Shown here piece by piece: positions 17,311 to 26,543 of a DNA stretch of 64,000 bases. How positions within the stretch are numbered: position 1 is the stretch's first letter; each line of letters begins with the position of its first letter. Position numbers and translations under genes: made by a program. Location: contig CAWCBG010000011.1 of the NCBI GenBank assembly GCA_963793845.1, positions 62,001 through 126,000 on the forward strand, in the 5' to 3' direction. Source of the stretch: CAWCBG01 sp963793845. GTDB lineage: Bacteria; Acidobacteriota; Terriglobia; Terriglobales; Acidobacteriaceae. The notes below the pieces were generated by a model, which saw only the letters and a program-made list of their open reading frames with translations, made no database searches and was not told the origin of the DNA.

Positions 17311-17823
17311 ATGAGCTGGTTGAAAGCTTTCTTCGCCGGCGTGATCGGCGCCGCCCTCATGGCGGCCATACTGGCCGCTTCGATCGCCATGGGATTCAAG
17401 GTACTGGACTTCTCCATGATGTGGGGAACCCTGGTCGGCCTTCCTATTGGAACTGCAGCCTGGATTACCGGCTTCTGCATCCACCTGGTGGTGGGAGGCA
17501 TATTCGGGCTGTTTTATGCGGTGATCTTCAACGCGTTTTCCGGAGCGGGCGTCATCCGCGGGGGCGGGATCGGGATTATTCACGCCTTGATCACCGGACT
17601 GGCTATTGCCTTGCTGCCATTGGTGAACCCGCTCATGGACAGTGGACGGCTGCCCAGTCCGGGACCTTATTTCTCCAGACACGGCGTGCTCGGGATCCTG
17701 TTCTTCTTCGGGATACACATTGTCTATGGAGCTACCGTCGGATTGATTTATGCGCGGCAGGTGATGATGCCCGCCGCTCGCAAGAGGGAGACTAGGAACG
17801 AGGACGTGCGTCTCGCGGCTTGA
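17311..17823 (+). CDS. Hypothetical four-helix membrane protein
   Basis: The 170-residue protein has four or five hydrophobic helices rich in Gly/Ala (for example GVIGAALMAAILAASIAMGF, residues about 10-29), and a short basic C-terminus ending after RKRETRNED. A good AAGGAG (17299-17304) six bases before the ATG fixes the start. No catalytic or transport motif is visible and I do not assign a function. The gene is convergent with prfB, with a stem-loop between them. Confidence 0.75.
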   Translation: MSWLKAFFAGVIGAALMAAILAASIAMGFKVLDFSMMWGTLVGLPIGTAAWITGFCIHLVVGGIFGLFYAVIFNAFSGAGVIRGGGIGIIHALITGLAIALLPLVNPLMDSGRLPSPGPYFSRHGVLGILFFFGIHIVYGATVGLIYARQVMMPAARKRETRNEDVRLAA

Positions 17824-17864
17824 ACGCCGGGTTGCCGAGGACTGTCATTCGCTGCTCGACAGCG

Positions 17865-17887
17865 GCCGGCGCATTGCGTGCGCCGGC
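17865..17887. terminator. Stem-loop between convergent genes
   Basis: GCCGGCGCA (17865-17873) and TGCGCCGGC (17879-17887) form a perfect 9-bp stem with a 5-base loop between the ends of the membrane-protein gene and prfB. It could serve both directions. The T tract is poor. Confidence 0.5.
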
Positions 17888-17914
17888 TTCCCGGCTAATC
17901 TTGTACTCCTGGCT

Positions 17915-19022
17915 CTAGGATCCGCGCTGCTCGCTGCGGCGCATCTGCAGGTAAGCGCGGATCAATTGATTGAGGTCGCCATCCAGAACCCGGTCGACGT
18001 CGCCAATCTCTACGCGGGTGCGAAGATCTTTCACCATGCGATACGGCTGTAGCACGTACGAGCGGATCTGCGAGCCGAAATCGATGTCGAGCTTGGAATC
18101 TTCGATCCCTTTCGTGACGGCACGCTTCTTCTCCAGCTCGTATTCATAGAGGCGCGATCGCAGAATGCTCATGGCGCGCTCGCGGTTCTTGTGCTGCGAA
18201 CGCTCATTCTGGCAGGCGACGACAATGCCCGTGGGAATATGCGTGATGCGCACCGCCGAATCGGTGGTGTTCACGTGCTGGCCGCCCTTGCCGCCGGAAC
18301 GGTAGGTGTCGGTGCGGATGTCGTCTGGCTTGATGTCAATCTCGATGCTCTCATCGATCTCGGGCGAGACGAACACGCTGGCAAACGAAGTGTGGCGGCG
18401 CTTGGCCTGGTCGAAAGGCGAAATGCGCACGAGGCGGTGTACGCCGATCTCGCTGGTCAGCAGTCCATAGGCGTGCTCGCCGTTGACGCCGAAGGTGGCC
18501 GACTTGATGCCCGCCTCTTCGCCTGGCTGATATTCGTACATCTGGGTCGTGAAGCCCTGCCGCTCGGCCCAGCGCAGATACATACGCATGAGCATCTCGG
18601 CCCAGTCCTGCGACTCGGTACCGCCTGCGCCGGGATGAATGGTGACGATCGCATTGCGCTCGTCGTTGGAACCGGAGAGCAGCGTCTCGGTTTCCAGCTT
18701 CTCCACCAGTGCGCGCAGGTCATCGACCTCGCGGCGCAGATCGTTGGAGACGTTCTCGCCTTCCCGCGCCAGCTCGAAGTAAGAGTCAATGTCGCCGGAA
18801 CGGCGCACCAATTCCGCGTCCGTCGCCAGAGCGGTCTCCAGGCGCTTGCGTTCGCGCATGACCTGCTGTGATTTTTCGGGGTTGGACCAGAGCGTTGGAT
18901 CGGAGGTTTGCTTTTCGATCTCGCTCAGTTTTTCGCGCAGCTTTGGCGCGTCAAAGATACTCCTGTAGGTCATGCACTTTGCCGCGCAAGGCGGCGTATT
19001 CCTGCTCTAACTCTTCCACCAT
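17915..19022 (-). CDS. prfB: Peptide chain release factor 2, with programmed +1 frameshift
   Basis: Two frames must be joined. The first runs from ATG 19022 (MVEELEQEY) for 23 codons to an in-frame TGA at 18951-18953. The second continues in the +1 frame as DAPKLREK to the stop at 17915, giving about 368 residues, the normal RF2 length. The main body has the SPF recognition tripeptide (ISPFDQAKRR) and the GGQ peptidyl-hydrolysis motif (SGGKGGQHVN). RF2 reads UAA and UGA stops; low RF2 favours frameshifting at its own UGA, a known autoregulatory loop. The gene follows lnt by 20 bases. Confidence 0.95.
18951..18964 (-). promoter_or_regulatory. RF2 programmed frameshift site
   Basis: On the minus strand the sequence reads AGGAG, TAT, CTT, TGA, C. 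The internal Shine-Dalgarno (18960-18964) is three bases upstream of the CTT shift codon, and the UGA is at 18951-18953. This is the same architecture as E. coli prfB. A shorter open frame starting at MTYRSIF downstream is not the natural start. Confidence 0.95.
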
Positions 19023-19042
19023 TTCGCTTGAAAACCCTTTCC

Positions 19043-20653
19043 TTAGGCTAGCTGCGGGCGTGTCAATGATGCTCCTGCACGGAAATGCAGCAGCAGTCCC
19101 AGCAGGGTGATTATCGCACACAGTACGGGGAACCAATCGCCGTAGCGGGTGTAGAACGTGGTGGTTTCCTCCAGGTCGTACGCGCCTTGCAGCGCGGTGC
19201 GGACGTCTCTCGGAGCTTCTTTCGTGACGCGCCCCAGGGGATCGATCACCGCAGTCACGCCGGTATTGGTATCGCGCAGCAGCCAGCGATCATTCTCCAC
19301 CGCACGCATGCGAGCCATGTTGAGATGCTGCCAGGGCGCGCCGGTATCTCCAAACCAGCCGTCATTGGAGATGTTCACCAGAACCTCGGCGCCGTTCTTG
19401 GCGAACTGCCGCACTTCTCCCGGAAAGACCGACTCGTAGCAGATGAAGATGCCTACCTTCGTGCCGTCGATCGTCAGCGGATCGTGCTTGGTTCCACGCT
19501 GGAAGGTTCCAACTTCGTGGGTCAACGCCTTGGCAAAACTCAGAAGCTGCGCCACGGGGATGTACTCCCCGAAAGGGACGAGATGCACCTTATCGTACTG
19601 CTCTGTCCAGGCGCCGTTGCGCGCGATCACCGATGCCGAGTTGTAAATCTCCGGTTGACGTTGCGGATCGCCATAGTGAGTGATGCCCAAGGTGCCGGCG
19701 ATGATGGACGAGTTCGTTCGGCGAGCGATGTCGCCGAGCGCCATGCGCAGATGGTAATCAGTAGTGAAAAAGGGCGCCGGCGCTTCCGGCCAGATAATCA
19801 GGCCGGGCGTAACCGCTTCCTCGTAGGTCGGCCGCACACTAAGTGCGCTGAGATCGTTCAGGGTCTTCTGCAGGTAGTCGAGATCCCATGCATCGGAATC
19901 GAGGATAGGGATATCAGCCTGCACCAGGGTCGCACCCTGCGAGGCCGGCAGGCCACCGAATTTGATCAGCTTGCCGGAATGAAGCACCAGGATGGCCAGC
20001 ACCGACGCTGCCAGCAGGAGATTTCTCCGTGCTCGCGGCACCAGGAACGCAGCAGCGACCGCCGTGTTCACCAGAGCGATTTCAAACGAGATGCCATACA
20101 CTCCTGTGATCGACGCCAGCCGCGAGAGCGGAATGTTGTCGATTTGCGTCGTCCCCAGCAGGTCCCAGGGAAATCCGGTGACATAGGTGCGAGCCAGTTC
20201 GACCGCCACCCACGCGAAGGGCGTGAACACCAGCGCGCGCAGACTGTAGCCATTGCGCCTGGCAGCGATCAGAGCCAGCAATAGACCGAACAGTCCGTGA
20301 TAAAGGCCCAGGTACAGCGAGAACAACAACAGTAGCACCGCCGAGGTAACGTTCCCCAGCCCGCCGTAGGAGTGCATGACATGGAAGATCCAGTAGCAGC
20401 TTCCCAGGTACCAGATCACACCGCTGATGTAGCCAAGAAGGAATCCCTGCCACGGAGTTGCCGGAGCGAGAAACTGGCCGCCATCGGCCAGCACCATGCT
20501 GACATCCTGCTCGCGGCATTTAAGAATGGCGTAAATCAGCGGCGCCAGCGCTACCCAGCTCAGCAGGTACAGCGCAGGCTTGGGGAAGATCAATACCTGG
20601 AGCACGCCGGACAGGCCAGCCAATATCCAGGCATTACGGCGAATTCTTCTCAC
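19043..20653 (-). CDS. lnt: Apolipoprotein N-acyltransferase
   Basis: The 536-residue protein has about seven N-terminal membrane helices, a nitrilase-like catalytic domain from about residue 230, and a final C-terminal helix. The catalytic triad can be seen: Glu in IIWPEAPAPF, Lys in YDKVHLVPFGEYIP and Cys in FICYESVFPGE. Lnt adds the third acyl chain to lipoproteins in the inner membrane, the last step of maturation. It starts with GTG and is followed closely by prfB on the same strand. Confidence 0.93.
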   Translation of the reverse strand: MRRIRRNAWILAGLSGVLQVLIFPKPALYLLSWVALAPLIYAILKCREQDVSMVLADGGQFLAPATPWQGFLLGYISGVIWYLGSCYWIFHVMHSYGGLGNVTSAVLLLLFSLYLGLYHGLFGLLLALIAARRNGYSLRALVFTPFAWVAVELARTYVTGFPWDLLGTTQIDNIPLSRLASITGVYGISFEIALVNTAVAAAFLVPRARRNLLLAASVLAILVLHSGKLIKFGGLPASQGATLVQADIPILDSDAWDLDYLQKTLNDLSALSVRPTYEEAVTPGLIIWPEAPAPFFTTDYHLRMALGDIARRTNSSIIAGTLGITHYGDPQRQPEIYNSASVIARNGAWTEQYDKVHLVPFGEYIPVAQLLSFAKALTHEVGTFQRGTKHDPLTIDGTKVGIFICYESVFPGEVRQFAKNGAEVLVNISNDGWFGDTGAPWQHLNMARMRAVENDRWLLRDTNTGVTAVIDPLGRVTKEAPRDVRTALQGAYDLEETTTFYTRYGDWFPVLCAIITLLGLLLHFRAGASLTRPQLA

Positions 20654-20736
20654 CGTTCGAGTCTAGCAAAGCAAACGTCACCGCATGGTGAATAGAGCGC
20701 GGCAGGTATCGGCCTGATAAGCGGATGCTGACGCGA

Positions 20737-21414
20737 TCAGGGCTCCCAACCTTCCTCGCCGACCAGCGGAACGAAGCGGCAGAGATCATGCTTGCTGACC
20801 ATCGGCTCCCCATTGATCTTTCGGATCACCTCGACTTGCTGCTCTGCCCGCGTGCCCACCGGCACCACCAGCCGACCGCCTTCGGCGAGTTGCCGGACCA
20901 GGCTCTCCGGAACCCTTGGCGCAGCCGCCGCCACCAGGATGCGGTCGAAGGGCGCATGCTCCGGCAGTCCCAGGCTTCCGTCTCCATGCACCACATACAC
21001 GTTCGCGCATCCCAGACAGGCGAGAATCTCTCGCGCCTGCTCTGCCAGCTCGACATGACGCTCGATGGTCCAGACCTCAGACGCGAGCTCGCCCAGAATG
21101 GCCGCCTCATAGCCGGTTCCAGTGCCGACCTCGAGCACACGGTCCGTCGGCTGCACCGCGAGCTCCTGCAGCATCGACGCGACAATGTAAGGCTGCGAGA
21201 CCGTCTGCCCGGCGGCGATGGGTAGGGGATAATCGCCGTAGGCATTCTCCGCGTCAGCCGCGCCGACGAAGGCCTCGCGCGGAACCTTCGCCATCGCTGC
21301 GAGCACGCGCTGGTCACGAATGCCGCGCGAGCGGAGCTGCTCCTCGACCATGCGGGCGCGCTGCTGCGCATGAGGTTCGGAGCCATTCACGTTGTTGAAA
21401 AGCTGCTTGAACAC
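20737..21414 (-). CDS. pcm: Protein-L-isoaspartate O-methyltransferase
   Basis: The 225-residue protein shows the PCMT pattern: AMAKVPREAFV near residue 40, then YGDYPLPIAAGQTVSQPYIV, and the SAM-binding loop VLEVGTGTGYEAAIL. PCMT methylates isoaspartyl residues to start repair of aged proteins. It starts with GTG and has no clear Shine-Dalgarno. It lies on the same strand as lnt, 83 bases upstream of the lnt start. Confidence 0.93.
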   Translation of the reverse strand: MFKQLFNNVNGSEPHAQQRARMVEEQLRSRGIRDQRVLAAMAKVPREAFVGAADAENAYGDYPLPIAAGQTVSQPYIVASMLQELAVQPTDRVLEVGTGTGYEAAILGELASEVWTIERHVELAEQAREILACLGCANVYVVHGDGSLGLPEHAPFDRILVAAAAPRVPESLVRQLAEGGRLVVPVGTRAEQQVEVIRKINGEPMVSKHDLCRFVPLVGEEGWEP

Positions 21415-21590
21415 ACTCAGTAAGGATTCCTGAGGGTGAAATTACGCTGTAGCCGCCGCCAGTGCAATCCCGGCACAGCGGCCAGGAACCGATGCTGCCG
21501 CCATAGTTGGAGCGCTCGACCTTTGCTATACTTGATTGGCCTCTACGCTCTGCTTGGAACCGGCTTCGGGATTCCAACTCGGTCGTGTGC

Positions 21591-21675
21591 GCGGAAGTGG
21601 TGAAATTGGCAGACACACCATCTTGAGGGGGTGGCGCCGAAAGGCATGGGGGTTCAAGTCCCCCCTTCCGCACCA
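21591..21675 (+). tRNA. tRNA-Leu (anticodon GAG)
   Basis: The acceptor stem GCGGAAG (21591-21597) pairs with CTTCCGC. The anticodon stem CCATC/GGTGG encloses a TTGAGGG loop with anticodon GAG. A long variable arm, a T loop (GTTCAAGTC) and an encoded CCA end at 21675 complete the cloverleaf. The 85-base length with variable arm fits a class II leucine tRNA reading CUC/CUU. Confidence 0.97.
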
Positions 21676-21765
21676 ATTTAAGTTGCTTGTAATCATTCCT
21701 TTACCAGGCAGAGCATCCCTCCTTCGTCATTCTCCCCTTATCGCAAAGCTGGCAAGCCGGATCTT

Positions 21766-22683
21766 TTAGCTCGAAGCGGCTGCATGCCGCACTTCGATCT
21801 GTCCATTCCGTGTGCGGACTTCCAGGCATGGCTGTGGGTGAACGGCTGGACCATCGAGCACTCGGCCATCCTCCAGTGCAAATCGCGAGAAGTGATAAGG
21901 GCAAACCACGGTGTCCCCTTCCAGTTTGCCTTCTGAGAGCGGTCCGCTGAAGTGGGAGCAGGTTTCCGCCATGGCAAACAGACGATCTCCGCGACGGACA
22001 AGCAGAATCGGCGTGCCCTGGTACATGGCTCGTGTAAGCTTGCCTTCCGTCAAATCTGTCTCAGGCAAAACGGCGGCAAACTGCTCCGGGAATACCTGGC
22101 CGTCCGTGCGGTCAACGCCTACTCGGTGCTCATAGACCAACTTGCCGCCGAGGTGGGCCGCGTAGCTCATCACTGCGTAGCCCAGAACGCCCGCGATGCG
22201 GCCCGCGTCTCGAGATTTCTTTTTTCGCAGAAACAGCGAGGTTGCAAATAGCGCGGCGCCACTCAAGTTGAGAAGACCATGGAGCAATCCAAGGCGACGA
22301 GCGGGAGGGTCAACATCGGACCAATCCGTCATTCCGGTTACGGCTGCGCCTGCCGCGCCGAGCAATCCGATTCCGATCGATGTTTCGCACGCCCGCGCAA
22401 ACTCACGGCGGTCGCAGACGAGGTCCAGAACATCGAACGCCATCGCAACCGTCCAGGCTCCTACAGGCACATCCGTGAGCACCACATGTAAAGGCTCGCC
22501 GAGCCAAGTGCCATTCAGGAAATTCCTGACCCGTTGTGCCGACGGGCGGCCTCCGCCGTATAGAGCTTTGTCCAGCGACTTCTGTAGTTTCTCGTCCAAG
22601 GGACGCCGGACCTGAGCGGGCGATGAACTGAGAGTCGAATCGGGATCCGACTCAGTTCCAACGGTGAAGTTTGGATCTTCCAT
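21766..22683 (-). CDS. DUF2231 membrane domain fused to a Rieske [2Fe-2S] domain
   Basis: The 305-residue protein has an N-terminal membrane part of four helices (about residues 65-190), matching the DUF2231 style (GEPLHVVLTDVPVGAW, then GLLHGLLNLSG). Its C-terminal Rieske domain (about 200-300) has cluster ligands Cys/His in ETCSHFSGPL and CPYHFSRF. It is probably a membrane redox protein delivering or sensing electrons; its partner is unknown. It lies next to the katG-perR oxidative-stress genes on the same strand but 316 bases apart, so shared regulation is only a guess. Confidence 0.85.
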   Translation of the reverse strand: MEDPNFTVGTESDPDSTLSSSPAQVRRPLDEKLQKSLDKALYGGGRPSAQRVRNFLNGTWLGEPLHVVLTDVPVGAWTVAMAFDVLDLVCDRREFARACETSIGIGLLGAAGAAVTGMTDWSDVDPPARRLGLLHGLLNLSGAALFATSLFLRKKKSRDAGRIAGVLGYAVMSYAAHLGGKLVYEHRVGVDRTDGQVFPEQFAAVLPETDLTEGKLTRAMYQGTPILLVRRGDRLFAMAETCSHFSGPLSEGKLEGDTVVCPYHFSRFALEDGRVLDGPAVHPQPCLEVRTRNGQIEVRHAAASS

Positions 22684-22932
22684 AAGCTCCTCGTTACGCG
22701 CGATCTAGCAGCCACAGCCGACAATTGGATGCAATCTCCGTGAGGTTCGTCATGGTCTTTTCCAAAATGTGGGTGGCTCCCAAGTCGGTCAGGCTATAGG
22801 AGGCCGGCCATCCGCCTGATTGAGACGACTATCTTGGCCAGTGATGGATGCAGTTTGAGTTTGCGGACGGTTACGATGCAGCGACTGGAAGGAAGCCGCC
22901 TGCCCATGGGATTCGAATGTTAGTGAGGGCAT

Positions 22933-22953
22933 GGGGGCGCGTCACGCGCCCCC
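22933..22953. terminator. Perfect 9-bp GC stem-loop downstream of katG
   Basis: GGGGGCGCG (22933-22941) pairs with CGCGCCCCC (22945-22953) around a TCA loop, 47 bases past the katG stop. It lacks a T tract. The rest of the gap 22684-22999 shows no gene. Confidence 0.45.
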
Positions 22954-22999
22954 GCCAGCCAGGAAAAACGACGCCTTCGGTTTGGCCGATCCGCCGAGA

Positions 23000-25189
23000 T
23001 CAGGCAAGATCGTAGCGATCAAGGTTCATCACCTTGTTCCATGCAGCCACGAAGTCCTTCACGAACGCCTCTTCCGAGTCGTTACAGGCATAGACTTCCG
23101 CGAGTGCGCGGAGCTGGGAGTGCGAACCGAAAATAAGGTCGACACGGGTTCCGGTCCACTTGACTTCGCCCGTCTTGCGATCGCGCCCCTCATACACACC
23201 TTCCGATGTAGAAGAGGGCTGCCACTCCGTATTCATGTCGAGCAGGTTGACGAAGAAATCATTCGTCAACGTCTCAGGTTGCTTGGTGAATACGCCGTGC
23301 TTCGACTGCCCGAAGTTGGCATTCAAGGCGCGCATGCCGCCGATGAGAACCGTCATCTCAGGGGCAGTCAGCTTCAGCAGTTGCGCCCGATCCACCAGCA
23401 TCTCCTCCGGCGATATTCCATTTTGATTCCGGACGTAGTTGCGGAACCCATCTGCCTTTGGCTCCATGACGGCGAATGAGTGCACATCGGTCTGCTCCTG
23501 CGAAGCATCCGTGCGACCGGGCGAGAAAGGAACCTTCACGTCGTGTCCGGCCGTTTTCGCAGCTTGCTCAACCGCTGCGCAGCCGCCCAGAACGATCAGA
23601 TCTGCCAGCGAAACCTTCTTGCCTTTGCTTCCGTTGGATTGCGATTTATTGAAATCCGTCTGGATTACCTCCAGCTTCTGGAGAACCTTCGCCAGCGCGG
23701 CCGGCTGGTTCACATCCCAGTCCTTTTGTGGCGCAAGGCGAATGCGCGCCCCGTTCGCGCCACCGCGTTTGTCGGAGCCGCGGAAGCTCGCCGCCGCCGC
23801 CCATGCCGTCGTGACCAGTTCGGAGATCGACAGTCCGGACGCAAGGATCTTGGCCTTCAGAGCGGCAATGTCCTTATCCCCGATTAATTCATGATCGACG
23901 GCGGGAACAGGGTCTTGCCAGATCTGGGGCTCCTTGGGAACGAGCGGGCCAAGATACCGCGGGATTGGCCCCATGTCGCGATGGGTCAGCTTGAACCACG
24001 CCTTGGCAAAGGCGTCTGCGAACTCCTGCGGATTCTCGTAGAAACGCCGCGAAATCTTTTCGTAAGCAGGATCGAACCGCAACGCGAGGTCTGTAGTCAA
24101 CATGGTGGGCGCGCGACGTTTGGATGGATCGTAGGCATCCGGCACCGTACCGGCGCCTGCGCCATTCTTCGGCGTCCACTGATGCGCGCCAGCCGGGCTC
24201 TTAGTCAGTTCCCATTCGTAGCTGAACAGGTTCGTGAAGAAGTTGTTGCTCCACTTCGTCGGCGTTGTGGTCCAGATGACCTCCAGGCCGCTGCCGATCG
24301 CGTCCGCACCTTTGCCGGTGCCAAACTTGCTCTTCCAGCCGAGGCCCTGCTGCTCGATGCCGGCGGCTTCCGGCTCTGGGCCCACCAGCGCCGCATCCCC
24401 GGCGCCATGGGTCTTGCCGAAGGAGTGGCCGCCGGCAATCAGGGCAACCGTCTCCTCGTCGTTCATCGCCATGCGGGCAAACGTCTCTCGGATATCGCGT
24501 GCTGCGGCGAGGGGGTCCGGGTTTCCATTGGGCCCTTCCGGGTTCACGTAAATCAGGCCCATCTGAACTGCGGCGAGTGGATTGGCGAGATCACGATCGC
24601 CGCTGTAACGCTCGTCCGCCAGCCACTTGCCCTCGGGACCCCAATAAATGTCCTCTCCGGGCTCCCAGACGTCCTCGCGTCCGCCGCCAAAGCCGAAGGT
24701 CTTGAATCCCATGGACTCCAAGGCCACGTTGCCGGTGAGAATCATGAGATCGGCCCAGGAGATTTTCCGCCCATACTTCTGCTTGATCGGCCAGAGCAAG
24801 CGGCGCGCCTTGTCGAGGTTCACATTGTCGGGCCAGCTATTGAGCGGCGCAAAACGTTGTTCGCCGGAGCCTGCCCCGCCACGGCCGTCGCCGATGCGAT
24901 ACGTACCGGCGCTGTGCCACGCCATACGAATGAAAAGCGGACCATAGTGGCCGAAGTCGGCCGGCCACCACTCCTGCGAGTCTGTCATCAAGGCACGGAG
25001 GTCCTTGATCACGGCATTCAGATCGAGGCTTTTGAATTGCTCGGCATAATTGAAGTCTTTGTCCATAGGATCGGACAGAGGAGAGTGCTGGTGCAGGATG
25101 TTCAAGTTAAGCTGATTCGGCCACCACTGGGCATTCGTCGGGGCCCCAGCTGCGGTATGTACGAACGGGCACTTTGCTTCGGCTGACAA
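23000..25189 (-). CDS. katG: Catalase-peroxidase
   Basis: The 729-residue protein contains the two-domain catalase-peroxidase signature. The distal pocket is FIRMAWHSAGTYR (Arg, Trp, His), the proximal heme histidine is in LIAGGHSFGKTHGA, and the tyrosine of the Met-Tyr-Trp adduct is in LIYVNPEGP. It decomposes hydrogen peroxide in the cytoplasm. The start is an unusual TTG (25187-25189) preceded by a strong GGAAGGAG seven bases upstream. A Fur/PerR-family regulator lies 138 bases upstream on the same strand, and the two may share a transcript. Confidence 0.96.
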   Translation of the reverse strand: MSAEAKCPFVHTAAGAPTNAQWWPNQLNLNILHQHSPLSDPMDKDFNYAEQFKSLDLNAVIKDLRALMTDSQEWWPADFGHYGPLFIRMAWHSAGTYRIGDGRGGAGSGEQRFAPLNSWPDNVNLDKARRLLWPIKQKYGRKISWADLMILTGNVALESMGFKTFGFGGGREDVWEPGEDIYWGPEGKWLADERYSGDRDLANPLAAVQMGLIYVNPEGPNGNPDPLAAARDIRETFARMAMNDEETVALIAGGHSFGKTHGAGDAALVGPEPEAAGIEQQGLGWKSKFGTGKGADAIGSGLEVIWTTTPTKWSNNFFTNLFSYEWELTKSPAGAHQWTPKNGAGAGTVPDAYDPSKRRAPTMLTTDLALRFDPAYEKISRRFYENPQEFADAFAKAWFKLTHRDMGPIPRYLGPLVPKEPQIWQDPVPAVDHELIGDKDIAALKAKILASGLSISELVTTAWAAAASFRGSDKRGGANGARIRLAPQKDWDVNQPAALAKVLQKLEVIQTDFNKSQSNGSKGKKVSLADLIVLGGCAAVEQAAKTAGHDVKVPFSPGRTDASQEQTDVHSFAVMEPKADGFRNYVRNQNGISPEEMLVDRAQLLKLTAPEMTVLIGGMRALNANFGQSKHGVFTKQPETLTNDFFVNLLDMNTEWQPSSTSEGVYEGRDRKTGEVKWTGTRVDLIFGSHSQLRALAEVYACNDSEEAFVKDFVAAWNKVMNLDRYDLA

Positions 25190-25327
25190 GTCTTGCTCCT
25201 TCCTTCAAAAAACTATGACCAACGACCAGCGCATCCTGGCTTCCCATTCACGCCATCGTCGCTTTTATGAAGATTGTTGCTTTCGGAAATGTGGGATAAG
25301 GTCCCCATTGGCTCCAGAACGTTTCGC

Positions 25328-25756
25328 TTAGGTTTTTGCACGGCAGCGGCCACAGAGGCCAAAGACCTCGATCAATGGCTGCGTCAGATCAAAGCCGTCC
25401 GGCACTTGCCGGGATAGCCGATTGAAATCGATGAACTCTCCCTCGATGTCCTGCACCGATTTGCAGCGGGAGCAGACCAGGTGGTGATGTGGTTTCAGAT
25501 TGCCGTCCACGCGCAACGTAGACGCATGAGGAGTGACCTCGCGCAGCAATCCACACTCGATGAAAAGCCGCAGATTGTTGTAGACCGTGGCCAGAGAAAT
25601 GGATGGAATGCGACGCCGGACGGCGGCGTAAATGTTTTCAGGAGAATGGTGCCCGTGGGTAGCGATAACGGCCTCATAGACCACCTGACGCTGGTGCGTG
25701 ACCGCCAAACCGTGCTTCGCGGCCAGCTCACGGAACTGTTCATGAGTGAGGCGCAT
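25328..25756 (-). CDS. perR: Fur-family peroxide-responsive repressor (PerR-like)
   Basis: The 142-residue protein has the winged-helix Fur fold (RIPSISLATVYNNLRLF recognition helix), the HHHLVCSRC metal segment and a second FGLCGRC pair. The two CxxC pairs fit the structural zinc site of PerR/Fur. The position directly before katG favours a PerR role: iron-bound PerR represses katG until oxidised by peroxide. Fur itself cannot be excluded from sequence. A consensus promoter overlaps a TTAT/ATAA palindrome just upstream, suggesting autoregulation. Confidence 0.85.
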   Translation of the reverse strand: MRLTHEQFRELAAKHGLAVTHQRQVVYEAVIATHGHHSPENIYAAVRRRIPSISLATVYNNLRLFIECGLLREVTPHASTLRVDGNLKPHHHLVCSRCKSVQDIEGEFIDFNRLSRQVPDGFDLTQPLIEVFGLCGRCRAKT

Positions 25757-25758
25757 GA

Positions 25759-25802
25759 TTATCGAACAATAACCAGTATAAAACGATCGGAAGTAGTGTC
25801 AA
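25759..25802 (-). promoter_or_regulatory. perR promoter with candidate Per-box
   Basis: On the minus strand TTGACA (25797-25802) and TATACT (25775-25780) are separated by 16 bases, an almost ideal sigma-70 promoter. Immediately downstream, TTAT (25759-25762) and ATAA (25769-25772) form an inverted pair ending two bases before the perR ATG. Its place at the transcription start suits an autorepressor site. Confidence 0.6.
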
Positions 25803-26055
25803 CCGAAATCTATCGTGTGACGCCGACCAGCCGGGCAGCCGCAAGATCAGACCAAACAGAGCCCTTACTGAAGGGGTGTGCAGTAGGCGCTACCTGTTTA
25901 AGTGAGGTATAATTTCCTCTCCTGCTGAGATTACGCGGTGGATGCCCAGCGCAATTTGTACAAACTTGTGCAAAGAGGGTGTTTGATACGGCGCTAGGAG
26001 TAACTTCAACGACTTGTAAGTCTTTTAAGTTATTGAAAATAGGTGGAATACGCAA

Positions 26056-26081
26056 GTTATGGCCAGCTTCCGAGCCATAAC
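26056..26081. repeat. Stem-loop in the perR-secG gap
   Basis: GTTATGGC (26056-26063) pairs perfectly with GCCATAAC (26074-26081) around a 10-base loop. The remainder of the 25803-26180 gap is A/T-richer than its surroundings and has a TATAAT-like box near 25910, but no gene I can support. Confidence 0.4.
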
Positions 26082-26180
26082 TCACCGCGATGCAGCAAGG
26101 CAGGGAGATTACAAATTGCAATCCGGCGCTGACTCGCGTGTCCTCGCGCGCAGCCGCTTGAAACGAGAACTGAGAAATCC

Positions 26181-26510
26181 ATGCTGGTTGGCCTGATCAT
26201 CGCACTTCACATTGTCGTTTGCACTTTCCTCATCATCGTTGTGCTGCTGCAAAGCGGGCAGAGCGCTGACATTGCTGCCGCATTCGGCGGCGCGGGCAGC
26301 CAGACCGCCTTCGGGACGCGCACCGCCGGAAATATCCTGACCAAAGCGACCACGATCGCAGCGGTTGTCTTCATGCTGAGTTCCATCACGTTGTCGGTCT
26401 TCGCAGCGCGGCGCTCTCGCGGCAACGGTTCTGTGCTGGAAGGCGTCAAGCCAGCGGCTACGAAACCCGCGCCGGCGCAGAAGGCTCCAATTCCGGCTCC
26501 GCAGAAGTAG
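26181..26510 (+). CDS. secG: Preprotein translocase subunit SecG
   Basis: The 109-residue protein has two membrane helices (about residues 3-22 and 57-76) separated by the SecG cytosolic loop with GGAGSQTAFGTRTAGNILTK, which is strongly diagnostic. A Pro/Ala-rich tail follows. SecG stimulates SecYE protein export. An intrinsic terminator follows 33 bases after the stop, so the gene seems monocistronic. Confidence 0.93.
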   Translation: MLVGLIIALHIVVCTFLIIVVLLQSGQSADIAAAFGGAGSQTAFGTRTAGNILTKATTIAAVVFMLSSITLSVFAARRSRGNGSVLEGVKPAATKPAPAQKAPIPAPQK

Positions 26511-26543
26511 ACCGGATCGAAAAATTGCTTCGTTCTATTAAGT

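Noticed and set aside
19085..20284. A 399-codon open frame antisense to lnt
   Set aside because: It lies wholly within the intact lnt gene and is compositionally a shadow (His/Arg/Gln-rich).
23891..25186. A 431-codon open frame antisense to katG
   Set aside because: Its sequence has no family pattern, and katG on the other strand is complete with all catalytic residues. The openness reflects high G+C codon bias.
25810..26121. A 103-codon minus-strand frame in the perR-secG gap
   Set aside because: No ribosome-binding site, no family pattern, and it crosses an evident stem-loop and the perR promoter region.
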